Shown here: one piece after another, positions 10,945-21,638 of the stretch
How the letters are laid out: every line of letters starts with the position of its first letter
Numbering within the stretch: the stretch's first letter is position 1
Origin: Thalassia testudinum
Lineage: Eukaryota; Streptophyta; Magnoliopsida; Alismatales; Hydrocharitaceae
DNA length: 64,000 bases
Reading direction: 5' to 3'
NCBI GenBank assembly: GCA_037157565.1
Contig: JAZHRO010000063.1
Location: forward strand, 158,088,501-158,152,500
Position numbers and translations under genes: made by a program
Notes under the pieces: model-generated
The model's database searches: none
Told to the model about the DNA's origin: nothing
What the model saw: only the letters and a program-made list of their open reading frames with translations

Positions 10945-11898
10945 TTGGTCCTTTAAAAGACAGCCAGCTCAGTTTTTCAGAGCACGCTTCCTTTCACAAA
11001 AAAGGACCAGGGCACATCATTCATCTCAGTTGTCATAACTGACACCATTTTTTTCCGCGCCCCTCTCGACTTAGGCACCTCTAGTAATCTCATCCCCCCG
11101 ATCTTATTTGAGGAATTTTAATTCAGTGATTTAAAACCTACTAAGGTTTAATTTCAATTGGAAGACCGATCTACCATTCAACCATGGGGAGTTGTTGAGG
11201 ATAGTATCATCAAGGTCCAGAATTGTCTATTTCCAGTAAATTTTTTGGTCCTTGACATAGAGGTACCTAAGGCTCTCATTAATGCCATCCTTGGAAGACC
11301 TTTTCTGATTATGGCAACAACTAATATCAATTCTCATTCTGGGAAAATGAATATAAGTTGCAGTAAGTAGACCTTCTCATTAGATTTATTTCAAGCTTCC
11401 AAGAGGTCCATTTATCACAAAATTTTTGAGGACACTGATAATAAAATGGAAGCAGTATTTGAGAAGTCTATGTTGATCCAATCTCATTCACCTTTGCCCA
11501 CTATTGATCTAGACTTTATTGATTCTTATTCTAAGGATAATTATGTGGTCCAAGACTTTCCAAATCAACTAGGGTTTGACTTTCCCCCTTTTCATCTTCC
11601 TGATTTTTCGCCAAAAACATCCACACTAACTTCACCCACCCTACATCTCATTGAGTCCATTCCCCATCCCTTTCCATTGGACCTATCACCCGACCCACCA
11701 GAGTCTGGCATTTTACAAGCACTTAAACCATGGCCAGATCTGGGTCATTTTTCCATTTCTCTATTTTATTTTGATCCCTTTATCTTTACCACTCATCTTT
11801 TTAGGGATCTTCAGGAAGACACTTTTATTAAAGACATTCAAGTGTCCAACTTTTTACATGATCTTCCATCTTCCGTGCATACCTTCACACCCGGCTGA
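10945..11898 (+). pseudogene. G1 retropepsin-like region, broken
   Basis: Homologous to the intact G' frame at 30452-31405. An aspartic protease core with DLGTS (consensus DLGAS or DTGAS) and ILGRPFL is followed by an unknown tail of about 150 residues ending VHTFTPG. In-frame stops at 10954 (TAA), 11119 (TAA), 11149 (TAA) and 11368 (TAG) inactivate it. In autonomous plant Ty3/gypsy elements the protease would be followed by reverse transcriptase; here the frame ends and 3' non-coding sequence begins. Confidence 0.85.
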
Positions 11899-13284
11899 AT
11901 GGCATAAAAGATAGCACTGGATGGGAGGTAACCCATCATTTTTTCCTGCTTTCCTTTTTTCTTCTTTTTCCAGGTTTTGATCATCCTAAACCTGACCATT
12001 CTTCACTAAGGCGATCCCTTTTCCCTCCTAATGCATGAGGACATTGCATATCTTAAGCATGGGGGGCTGTTTTTAAAATTTGACGATCGATTTAGGATTT
12101 TCAAAACCTAAAAACATGCATTTTTCTTTAGTTATTTTCCTACTTGCATACCCAAAAAAATAAAAATGTTGAAAACTTTTTGAGGAAGAATTTTTGAAAT
12201 CGGGACTAAGGTTGAAAAAATTCACTTTTGGGTACAATGGGATTTAATCCTTAACAAACTAGGGATGAGGATGTGGATCTGATAATTAGAATTTCAGGGT
12301 CTATTTTAGACTAGATCAGATATCCTTCTCTCAAATTCCACCTGAACTCATGATAATTCAGGCAACTTGATCCTATTTTGTAATGTGGAAAGTATTTAAC
12401 TTAGTTTCTGATTCAAAAACTTTCATGTCTTGAGGAACTTCTTGTGTCAATTTTCACACACAAGCCAACACTTAAAAACAACTAAAAAATTGAAAAACTC
12501 CCTTGTTTGAACTTAGTAAAAGTCTAAAGCAGATCATTGGTTTGAATTCCCACCGTCGAGAAGGAGGAAAATGCCTCCTTTGAGGATGCGATGTCAACAT
12601 GTTACCGCCTCGATGCTACTCCATATCTATATTTCATATCTTTAGATGAAGCATTAAAGTGCATTTTAGTAGCTCAAGTGTCCTGGACGGTGCTCTACCT
12701 CTAGTGTCGGAGTAAGAGCTTGAGTTTTCTTGGAGCGCCCCTTTACACCGCATTGTGTTTTGGGGTTGTGAGCTCCTGGGTGGTGTCATGGACAGTGCTA
12801 TCCTGAAGTACTGGTGCCAGAGCCCCCTCGAGGATTGGTAACGGGAATGATGATCTCGACACATCTGTTGCACGACTAAGCTAAAAATAAGCATGGGGGA
12901 GAAAAAAATAATAAAAATAAATAAATTAATTAACATGCCCCTATAAATGTTGACTTTTCACAAGCACAGACACAAGGTTTTAAAGGATTTTGCAAGTCGT
13001 GAATCAGATTCATGAGCCAAAAAAATCCTAAAAATAAAAATTTCAAGTCATCTGAAATTACAAGGGGTTAATTTGTGAATTTTCTGGAGGATATATTGAT
13101 CCCGTTTTGTCTAATGATTGGATCCAAAAACAAATCCCGATGTTTATCCTTAACAAATCCCGTGCCTCCTATGTTTAGATCAACCAAGGTCCCTTAATCT
13201 TTTTCTCCTCAAAAGTCGAAAAAATTAGATTTCCTAAAAAATTCTGTTATGCTAAGAGACTAGCAAAAGATAAGCATGGGGGTG
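11899..13284 (+). mobile_element. 3' non-coding region of G1 with three purine tracts
   Basis: Follows the protease-like frame. It holds GATGGGAGGTAACCC (about 11919), a TGCATGAGGACATTGCA motif (12032-12048) followed by AAGCATGGGGGG (12055), a structured segment (12554-12615), a second AAGCATGGGGGA (12889) and the terminal tract (13272). The same order occurs in G'. No protein is supported; the 100-codon minus frame at 12634-12936 is not conserved. Confidence 0.8.
13272..13284 (+). promoter_or_regulatory. Polypurine tract of G1
   Basis: AAGCATGGGGGTG directly abuts the 3' LTR start TGATAAA. It follows GCTAAGAGACTAGC, a short inverted repeat conserved at this place in H and F. It would prime plus-strand DNA synthesis. 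Confidence 0.85.
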
Positions 13285-15494
13285 TGATAAATGCCAGTTT
13301 ATCATCATTCTTATGCATTAAAATAAATCTAGCTCTTAGGATTTTACTCCGCAAACGGGTTTTTGGGCTGCATTTAGGCATTAATTAGGTTAGCCATGCA
13401 TAGCATTTTTTATTCTCTTTTTTGATATGTTTCTGTGAGTGTTAGGGATGAAAAGATACATAGATCCCTAAAACCCTAGCACTCAAGAAGGCAAATGGTG
13501 AAGGAGGAGCTTAGACTAACTGGAACTCGGCTTGATCCAGCTCACCATAGCTGGAATCTAGCTCACTTGGACTAGGGTTAGCTCATCCTAGCTCCATTCA
13601 GCTAATCTCAGCTGAATGGCAGCTTAAGAGAGCTCATCCTAGCTCAGGTCAGCTCAGATCTAACTCAACTTAGTTGAGTCTAGCTCATCTCAGCTCCCAC
13701 TAGTCCATAGGGAGCTCTAGCTAGCTCAGCTGAGTTGACTCGAGTTCACCCCAGCTCAGATCCAGCTACATCCAGCTCCACTCAACTCCAGCCAGCTGAA
13801 GATGAATTCATCCCAACTCAAGAAGCTCAAGTCCAGCTCCCGGGGACTTAGCTTAGCTCAACTTAGTTGAGCTAAGCTACTTAGCTGCCTCAACTAGCTT
13901 GATCCACCTCAGGAGCACCAGACCCAGCTCACCTCAACTCATTATGGTAGAAGCCAGCTCACTTTAGCTTGTCATAGCAGCTAGCAAAGAACAAGCAAGC
14001 TAAGCCAGCTAGAGTAGCTCCATGCCAGCCTCTTCAACAACTGCCAGCTCCAGTTCAAGCTCCAGACTTCTCCTCAGCTCCTCTCTTCAAACCTTAGCTC
14101 ACATTACCTACTCCTCTACTCCATAGCTAAGCTAGTTTAGCTTAGCTTAGCTTAGCTAGCATACAACTCATTGGTCATCCACCACCTTCAATTCAACCCT
14201 AGCTAGCTCCATCAACTAAGCTCACCTAAGCTAGCTATCCTACTCCAAGTTGGCGCCACCACCATCACACCCCATCACCACTACCAAAAGCCACCTATTT
14301 TCCCTCCAAAATAACCTTCTAGAACCCTTCCCTTTTGGTGCCAACTTTCCCTCCAAAATCCCCTTCATCTCCACCATACACCTCTCCTTAAATCCATCTC
14401 CACCATCCACCTAACCCCCCATCTAGAAGACCCTAGGTTGGTGCCAAAATGATGGTGTCTCTCCACCACCAAAAGCCACCAACACTCCTATAACCACCCC
14501 CTAGGTGTCCCTTGGGTTGGCGCCAATTGCCCTTAGCTATAGGATCCCCAACCACCTCCATCTTCACATCTTAGCCCTCCATTTCAAGAGTCACCTTAGC
14601 CCCCTTCCTACTCTATATAAACCCACCACCTACCACCATTTTAGAGCATCCTCCATTAGTGTATTTTTTTACCTATACCCACCTACACCTACGACCAAGA
14701 AGAAGGAGTAGAGAAGAAGATTAAAGGGACACATCACCAGCCCCTTTGGTGCCTTCTTCTCCCCACTCTCTTCAACTTGGGCCATGCCAAGGAGGAGGAG
14801 CTTTCCACTTCAAGGAGGATGGCCAGGCAAAGGAGAAGGACCTAGGGTGGACGTCCACCCTTGGAGAAAAGCTTAGGGCACGCCCCCTTAGGGCTTGCTT
14901 TGGAGGACATCAATTTAGTGGAGCTTTCAGAGACAAAGAGTTGGAGCACTTCTTTTCCTGCCCAGGAGCTACTGGGCTTGGATCAAGGTGCCTCCACTCT
15001 TCATCAATTTTTAAAGGATTAGTGTTTCTTTACTTTGTACTTATAATTCTAGTTGTAGAAGCTTTCCTCTACTAGGGTTTTTATACAACACTTTCTCATT
15101 AATCAAGTTGCCTTCTTAGTTGCATTCTTAATTGCTTTGTTTTTAGCATTCTTCACTCCCTCTCCCTAATTATTCTAGGCCTCCACTTGCCTAGAGTGAG
15201 CTTAGGGAGAGGCTATGCTTGCCACTTTAAGAGTAGTGTATTAAGTTAAGTGTTAGTCACTTTCTCACCAACAATTTCGCATGTGGCCTTAATTTCAAAA
15301 ACAAAAAAAATGATATAGTTGAAAAGACCAAAAAGAAAGGTGATTTCTTTTTCCAAGCAAGAGACCTAAATGTTGCAAACATATTGCCTCCTTGGACGAC
15401 CCTAGATACCGCACTATCTAGGTTTATAAATTTAAGAGTTGATCGATTTTGCACGTTACAACGACATTTTACAAATCGCATAAAATCCGTATCA
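13285..15494 (+). repeat. 3' LTR of G1
   Basis: 2210 bp, same block order as the 5' LTR: terminal hairpin 13285-13304, AGCTC-rich block, GGCGCC block, TATA box 14614-14621, R-U5, end CCGTATCA. It is followed by the AGGAT target duplication. Differences from the 5' LTR are mostly transitions plus small indels in the AGCT block. Confidence 0.92.
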
Positions 15495-16125
15495 AGGATA
15501 AACTTGGTTAAGGCAGCTAAGGTAGCTTAGCTCAACTGAGTTGAGCTAAGCTGAGTCCTCGGGAGCTGGACTTGAGCTTCCTGAGCTGGCATGAAGTCAT
15601 CTTCAGCTGGCTGGAGTTGAGTGGAGCTGGATGTAGCTGGACCTGAGCTGGGGTAAACTCCAGTCAACTCAGCTAAGCAAGCTAGAGTTCCCTGTTGACT
15701 AATGGGAGCTGAGATGAGGTAGACTCAGCTAAGTTGAGCTGGATCTGAGCTGGCCTGAGCTAGGGTGAGCTGAGATGAGCTCTCTTGAGCTACCATTCAG
15801 CTGAGATGAGCTGAATGGAGCTAGGATGAGCTAACCCTGGTCCAAGTGAGTTGGATTCCAGGCATGGTAAGCTGGATCAAGCTGAGTTCGAGCTAGTTTG
15901 AGCTTCTCCCTCTCCTGTTGCCTTCCTAAGTGCTAGGGTTTTAGGGATCTCTTATTCTGTTCATCCCTAACACTTACAAAAGCACATTAAAAAGATAAAA
16001 AAAATGCAATGCATGCCTAACCTAATTTATGACTAAATGCAACCCAAAAACCCGCTTGTGAAGAAAAACCCTAAGAGCTAGGATTATTTTAATGCAAAAG
16101 AATGATGATAAAGTAGCATTTATCA
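15495..16125 (-). repeat. Gs1 solo LTR, U3-side arm
   Basis: Continuation of the reverse G-family LTR after G1. The AGCT-rich block runs to about 15915, then the non-repetitive U3 start, ending in the hairpin at 16106-16125. Bases 15495-15499 (AGGAT) belong to the G1 target duplication. Confidence 0.87.
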
Positions 16126-18893
16126 CCTACACCTAGACGCATTTCCGTTCAGGTACAATCCCCTTCACAGCTGTCGCAACCTATAAATACCCATCAACCC
16201 CTTCGATTTGACCTGGTTAACTCCCTACCCTCTTCCCCAATTGCAGCTAACTGATAGGCTATTCTTCCTACTCCAGCAACCATTTCCCATCTCTGTCCTA
16301 TTCCTCCGATCATCTCCACTCACTTCCGATCTCTGCCATTGTCCGTTGCATCCTCTGACAAAGTGCCAATGCTGGACTCCGGTTCCATGCCCCAAAACTG
16401 CCCGCCGAAGCTCTTCCTCCAACCTTCTGATTTCATCCTCCATTAAGAACCTTCAATGGAGACTCCTCACCTCCTTCGTCCAAGTAACAGTAGGATTAGG
16501 CTTAGGTAAGTGTAGCGTAGGTTAGTTCAATAGATTAGGTAGTTAGTTAGGTTTAAATATTCAATTTGTATGCTGCCTTCCTTAGCTTCGGCAAGCTCTT
16601 TGAGCTCCTCTAGGCCACTCTTTTGCCATTTTTATGCACTGATCATCTTCCTCGCCTTATCATGATTTCATAGTACTGCTTTTCCCTCATTTTGATCAGC
16701 TTTATTGCCTAGATCACTTCCACATTCACTGGCGACCTCCGCTGTCCACGGTGGAGGCCTCCGAGCTTAGAACACACTCACTTCGAAAATAAGTTCAAAA
16801 GCTTATGCAGCACCTATAGAAGCCATCCTTGATCTCTGATTACTTTAAGAACTCTTAGGTTGTTCTGCCAAATAAACCCCATTTAGAGTTCGGGCGATGA
16901 AGCCTGAAGCCCTAGTGAATCTGATCAAAACTAGGTTTTTAGGCTCTGAATTCATTTCTAAGGTAGAATAGAGTTGATCTAGGGTGTGAATTTGGTCTGG
17001 GGCTGTTCAATTTGGAAAGTAAACTTCAGGGTAATTTTGGTCAACTACAGGCCTGATTTGAGGTTTTCATGATCAATTCTTCTATTTAACGAGATGATAT
17101 ACTCGCTGGGATGATGTAGAATCTATGAGTCAATTGGAATGTGTTCTATTGAGGATTTAGGGCATGTTATGTCATTGTCTAGTATGGGTCCTTTAGAACC
17201 CATTACTGAGTTCGTTGAGTTTTTGGCGAGATTTAAATGCTAAATCCACCCAGATCAAATCTTCGCAACCTGCATAGGTTGTAATTCTCTTTGTAAGGTT
17301 GTTAGCTCTCTATCGAGCTGTTCAGAGCTCAAAATGGAGCTCTGAAGCTCCTGAACGAGGATCAAAAGCTCATATCTCTTTCTCCAACTACATAGGACCT
17401 TCTCTCTTCTCCATTAGACGTGGAATCACCTACAGAAAGTGATCCAGACATCAACTGGAAGTCCAAGATCCTTCTTCAAGTTAGCTGACTTGGAGAGCCT
17501 CCTCTACAGCCACTAATGGTTGTACTAAAGCTCCACCTTCATCCTTTGAATCGAAGGGTCAGATTAGATCTGAACACCAAATTAGTGTTCCAATCACATA
17601 GAGCATATGAAGGGCTTTCGGTCGAGCCTTTGTTTGGTTGAAACCATCAACGGAGTCAACCGGAATCGTCGGCTGAAGTTCGGCGAAAACCTGGGAAACA
17701 AAGTCCCACATCGGTAACTCTGGAGCACCGGCACTGGTATATTATGATTTTGTGATTAAGCCTTCCTGGTCATCAGCGCAAGGCACGAAATGAAATTGGC
17801 TTGGATACGGGTGCGTGCGATGCACGTGCCTGCACATGTGTGTGTGTGCGTGCGCCTGTGGGCGTAAGTATGGGCCCGTGAGTGGGGGTGTGTGGGCTTG
17901 GGAGGCCGGTTACTTTGCATGAACCTAAAATGAATAAAATCCACCAATTAAAGAACTAGGCCCAAGCTCAAGTAGGGTCTGGTCCCACCCATTGGCTGCT
18001 GTGTATCCTCGAATGAGCTTGGGCCACCCATTAAATATTAATTTCTATAAATTGAAGATTAAATGGGTTAAGTTTTCGTAAAATTCGCTAAGTGTGGACA
18101 TAAGACACAGTGAAGAGCTAAGGAGGAAAAGATTAAAGGGAGAACAAAGAATGCTTAAGGAGAATTAAAAGAAGAAGAGAACAATTAGAAGAAAAAGAAA
18201 GAGACTGAGATAGGGTAAATGAAATGATAAAGAGAGCTTGAGAGAGAAAGAGGGTTGAAGATTAAGAAAGAAAGAAAGGAAGAATGAATAAAGATAGAGA
18301 GGAGAAAAAGAGAAATTCTAAGGGGGCTGACGAAAGAAGAAAAATGAAGAAGGATACTTAGACGTCCAATCTTCTTGTTAGATGTCTAATTTGTTCTTTC
18401 ATTGCTATAACATGTTTCCTCTTGTTATTTTGAGCTTAAATGATGAAAGAAGGCATTTGTATTCATTTGATTAGCTTTTCTTGCCTTAATCTTTTGTAAT
18501 TAGATGTAATGGTTGTAATAAACATGTTTACTTGATTTTTAATGACAAATCACATGTGTAAATATGTTCTCTATTCATGGAATGTTGCATGTGCTAATTT
18601 GATTAACCCTTGTGCAATGTTCATAAGCTTAAAGTATTCTAATTTAATATTTAGTAAATTAATTAATTCTTAATTATCCCTTAGCAATTAATGGTGAATT
18701 AAGATTAAGTTATGACTCCCAGTGAACGACCTAGACTAAGCCAGTTAAAAAGAATTTAAAAATCTAAAGTGTTAGGTTAACCTAACCCTATACTACACAA
18801 CCGACATAAAATCAAGTTAACCTAAGTTACTTTCTCATACGATTAATTAAGTCTAAATAACTTAACTAACTGTGTTGAGGATTTAAACAATCA
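16126..18893 (+). repeat. H1 solo LTR, downstream arm
   Basis: Continuation of the H-family LTR. TATA box TATAAATA at 16182-16189 (context CCTATAAATACCC, as in H2 and K), then transcribed sequence homologous to 46210-47940 and 50700-52164. It holds an alternating purine-pyrimidine stretch (about 17805-17870), a GA-rich stretch (about 18110-18320), two GACGTC-like motifs near 18362-18390 not seen in H2 or H3, and the tail with CCCAGTGAACGACCT. The frames at 16208-16525 and 17756-17947 are not conserved as proteins. Confidence 0.85.
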
Positions 18894-18912
18894 CCACGCC
18901 AAGGAGGAGGAC
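18894..18912 (+). repeat. Sliver of G3 LTR between two insertions
   Basis: CCACG (target duplication of H1), nine bases CCAAGGAGG, then AGGAC (target duplication of G'). Joined to 3585 on the left and 35345 on the right it restores the G LTR context GCCACGCCAAGGAGGAGGA seen at about 7450-7470. So H1 and G' inserted nine bases apart in the same LTR. Confidence 0.88.
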
Positions 18913-20080
18913 TGATAAACGTCAGTTTATCATCATTCTTATGCATTAAAACAAACCCAGCTCTTAGGATTTTGCTCTGCAAATGGGTTTTTGGGTTGCA
19001 TTTAGGCATAAATTAGGTTAGTCATGCATTGCATTTGTTATTATATTTTTAATGTGTTTCTTGGAGTGTTAGGGATAAGCAGATTGATAAATCCCTAAAA
19101 CCCTAGCACTCTTGAAGGCAATTGATGAAGAGGAAGCTCATTCAGGTTAGGATTCAGCTAATTCCAGCTCATCATGTCTGGATACCAGCTCCCTTAGACT
19201 AGGGTTATTTCCATTGAGCTCCACTTAGCTCACCTTAGCTAAATGTTAGCTCAAGATAGCTCATCTCAGCTCAACCCATCTCAAGTCATCTCAGATCCAG
19301 CTCAACTTAATTGAGTCTAGCTCATCTTAGCTCCCATCAGTTCACTTGGAGCTCCAGCTAGCTCAACTAAGTTGACAGGAGTCCATCTTAGCTCAACCAC
19401 AGCTCATTCCAGTTCTACCTAGCTCATGGCAACTAGACTCCAAGCTAGCTAAGCTACTACTTGTCAACTAGTAGCTTAGCTAGCTCTAGAGTTCTCATCA
19501 GAGGCAATTCCAGCTCAACCTAGCTTTGGCAAGGTTGAGGTCAACTCAACTGAGCTCAACTACCAAGCTTGGCTACTTGCATAAGAACTAACTAGCTGAG
19601 CTCAGTAGTTGAGCTCCCCTTGAAGCTACCTCAGCTGACCTAGCTCCAGCATAGCTTCCAACAGCTCCAAAGTCTTCTCTCCCAGTGCCTCCTCCATGAA
19701 ACCCTAGCTCCTCCACCTCTACTTTACTAGCTAAGCTAAGCTCGAGCTCCACCTAAAAATCCATGGTCGTCCACTCCTCCAACTTAACCCTAACTAACCT
19801 TAACCTAACCCAACCCTTTTTGGCACCAACCCACCATAACTACCACCCTAGACACCCCTTCATGCTGGCGCTAAAAAGCCCTAGACATCCCTTCATTTTG
19901 GTGCGAACATGAACCCCCATCCTAGCCCTGCACCTCTCCCTCTATCCCCATCTAAACCCTACACCTAACACCTAACCCCTTCTAGAAGCCCACTAGTGGA
20001 GCCAACCCTAAGCCACCATAACCAACCCTAAACCACCACTATTTTGGCACCAAAACACCACCCACACCCTTCCATCTTGG
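18913..20080 (+). repeat. G' 5' LTR, 3'-truncated
   Basis: Starts with the hairpin TGATAAA/TTTATCA (loop CGTCAG, 18913-18932). Matches 32791-33965 in the G' 3' LTR through the AGCTC block (19130-19760) and into the TTGGCGCC/TTGGCACC block, then stops at CTTCCATCTTGG. About 1.38 kb of LTR plus the primer site and several hundred leader bases are missing at 20080/20081. Confidence 0.87.
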
Positions 20081-21406
20081 ACTTTTGACTAGAGTTCTAA
20101 AATAAATTCCCAATACCACAGGCCTCATAAAATCTTGAAATTTCATCTAATGCTTCCAATTCAAGTAAGAAACATCTTTTACAAATTTTAGAGAAATTGG
20201 ATTTGTAATTAATTTTTAAAAATTCATGGACTGCATAGGGGTCACACCCTCTAATCTTCCTATTTTTCTACTATCTACAAATTTCTACAATTCTTATACT
20301 CATCTCATTTTTGTGAAATTTAGTTTTCTAGAATCCTTGTGAAATTCTACACATCACATAAAATCACCAAAATTTTTTTATGTCGGTGGTGGTACTGAAA
20401 AGTCTAAAATACCCACAAGTATCATTTCTGGAATTTAACACCAGCACAAAGAAAAATTCAAAAAAAATATCAAAAAAATTCCTAAAATCCTAAAAAAATG
20501 TTTTTTGGAATCCCATTTTGATTTTTATTAAAGTAGTGGTGGTTTTTTATGTGTTTGGACCACTACTTAATACAGAAAGCTTAAAACAAATTCATTGGTT
20601 GTAATTTTCTGTCTTAGAGCTAATTTGATTAGGGTTTCCTTCCTTTTAGAGACCCACTTTAAAGGAAATTAATCTTCACCAATACAACTTGTTTTCTTTT
20701 GATTGTGGAGCTTGAAACTTGTTTGAAAACTTAAGAAGAAAACCCTAAAACACGCTAACTTAAATCCAATTCTAAAAAGACAGAAATACATCAATTTGTG
20801 TGACAACTTGAATTGCATTGGAATCACGATCCAATTCCTACACACACACACAAAAATTGAAATAACAGGGCAATACCCCAATCAACACCCTCCCCATTCC
20901 TTGTGCACTATATTTTCTTAGACCTAATTAAAAATTGTAGCAATTTGACCCCTAATGTTTCATCAACTTAGGCTTACTATATAGGTCTTAAGTTTTCTCT
21001 AGTTAGTACCAATCCTGTCATCTATATCCAGTGTCAGGCTGAGGGGCCGTGTCAAACAACCAGATGCAAGTTTTCACAAGCTCTTGGGGATTTTCTTGGG
21101 AAATGCTTGGGCCCAACCCTCCCTTTACACAACTTGGCCAGATTTATTGATAAAATGGGTATTCACTATTGATTTCTTATTTCCTAGGTAGAATAAGTCT
21201 TAGGTTAATTTTTAGGGAGTCACATTTAAGTTAGGTCTAGAATTTTGATTGATTTATTTCACACTTTCTCTCATCTCCATCTCTTCTCCTCCCCTACCGT
21301 TTCTTCCATTTTGCATGGGCGGTGGTCCAAAACTCCACACTTGGAGGGACCACTTGATTTTGCCTCCTCAAAAAGACTTTTCATGCATTTTTCCACTTCT
21401 TTAAAA
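20081..21406 (+). mobile_element. G' leader, 5'-truncated
   Basis: Homologous to the G1 leader from about 8505 and the G3 leader from about 36375, including ACCACAGGCCTC, the AT-rich middle and GGCTGAGGGGCC (about 21038). Non-coding; the minus frame at 20669-20881 is chance. Confidence 0.85.
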
Positions 21407-21638
21407 ATGGAAAATCAAAATTGGTCCTCTAACCTACATGCTAATTATTCTTTCCTCAATCTTTCCACCCAGGAGCTTCTTAATCAGGTCCCCCCACCTA
21501 ATTTCTACTCCATAATGGCTCAGCTACAAGTTAAGCAACAACAGTTGCATAAGGATTTAACAAACCTAGCCAACCAAGGAAGTCCTGCTACACATACCCA
21601 GGCTCCACACATTCCACATTTCACCCCTTCTAACACCC
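21407..21638 (+). pseudogene. gag: G' gag, N-terminal part (capsid-less)
   Basis: ATG at 21407 in the same context as G1, giving MENQNWSSN.... It reads through QLQVKQQQLHKDLTNLANQG and then directly into QAPHIPH, the same capsid-deletion junction as G1. The reading frame is open until Gs2 interrupts it at 21639; the gag continues at 29560. Confidence 0.85.

Larger units (their letters stand above)
5967..15494 (+). mobile_element. G1: complete non-autonomous Ty3/gypsy-type LTR retrotransposon
   Basis: A 9528-bp element with two LTRs (5967-8166 and 13285-15494), a tRNA-Asp primer site, a polypurine tract and a perfect 5-bp duplication AGGAT (5962-5966 and 15495-15499). The internal region encodes only decayed gag ends and a retropepsin-like region. 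Reverse transcriptase, RNase H and integrase are absent, and so is the gag capsid core. It sits in the AGCT-rich part of the oppositely oriented G-family LTR Gs1. The LTRs differ by several percent by eye, including a short indel near 13930-13970, so the insertion is not recent. Confidence 0.92.
4309..16125 (-). mobile_element. Reverse solo LTR Gs1 of the G family, interrupted by G1
   Basis: Two arms, 4309-5966 and 15500-16125, together make one G-family LTR of about 2.28 kb in reverse orientation inside H1. Flanks are CCTGC (4304-4308) and CCTAC (16126-16130), a 5-bp duplication with one mismatch. Its minus-strand start (16106-16125) is a perfect hairpin TGATAAA/TTTATCA with loop TGCTAC. There is no internal region on either side. 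The left arm contains, in reverse, the LTR tail (4309-4480), the transcribed part (4560-5200), the GGCGCC block (5200-5640) and AGCT-rich repeats (5700-5961). Confidence 0.87.
3586..18893 (+). mobile_element. Solo LTR H1, interrupted by Gs1 and G1
   Basis: An H-family LTR (compare 57619-61641) in two arms, 3586-4308 and 16126-18893. It is bounded by a perfect 5-bp duplication CCACG (3581-3585 and 18894-18898), with no internal region, so it is a solo LTR left by LTR-LTR recombination. The start is TAATGAG instead of TGATGAG and the end is AATCA. The left arm carries the conserved block with TAATTAACTAG motifs (about 3620-3660), then AT-rich sequence. The net length of about 3.5 kb is shorter than the 4.0 kb H3 copy. 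Confidence 0.88.

Noticed and set aside
12634..12936. 100-codon minus frame in the G1 3' region
   Set aside because: Not kept in the homologous part of G' (32128-32430); the segment is non-coding in both.
17805..17870. Alternating purine-pyrimidine stretch in H1 as a possible Z-DNA element
   Set aside because: The H2 and H3 copies have only weak traces of it, so it looks like a local microsatellite expansion.
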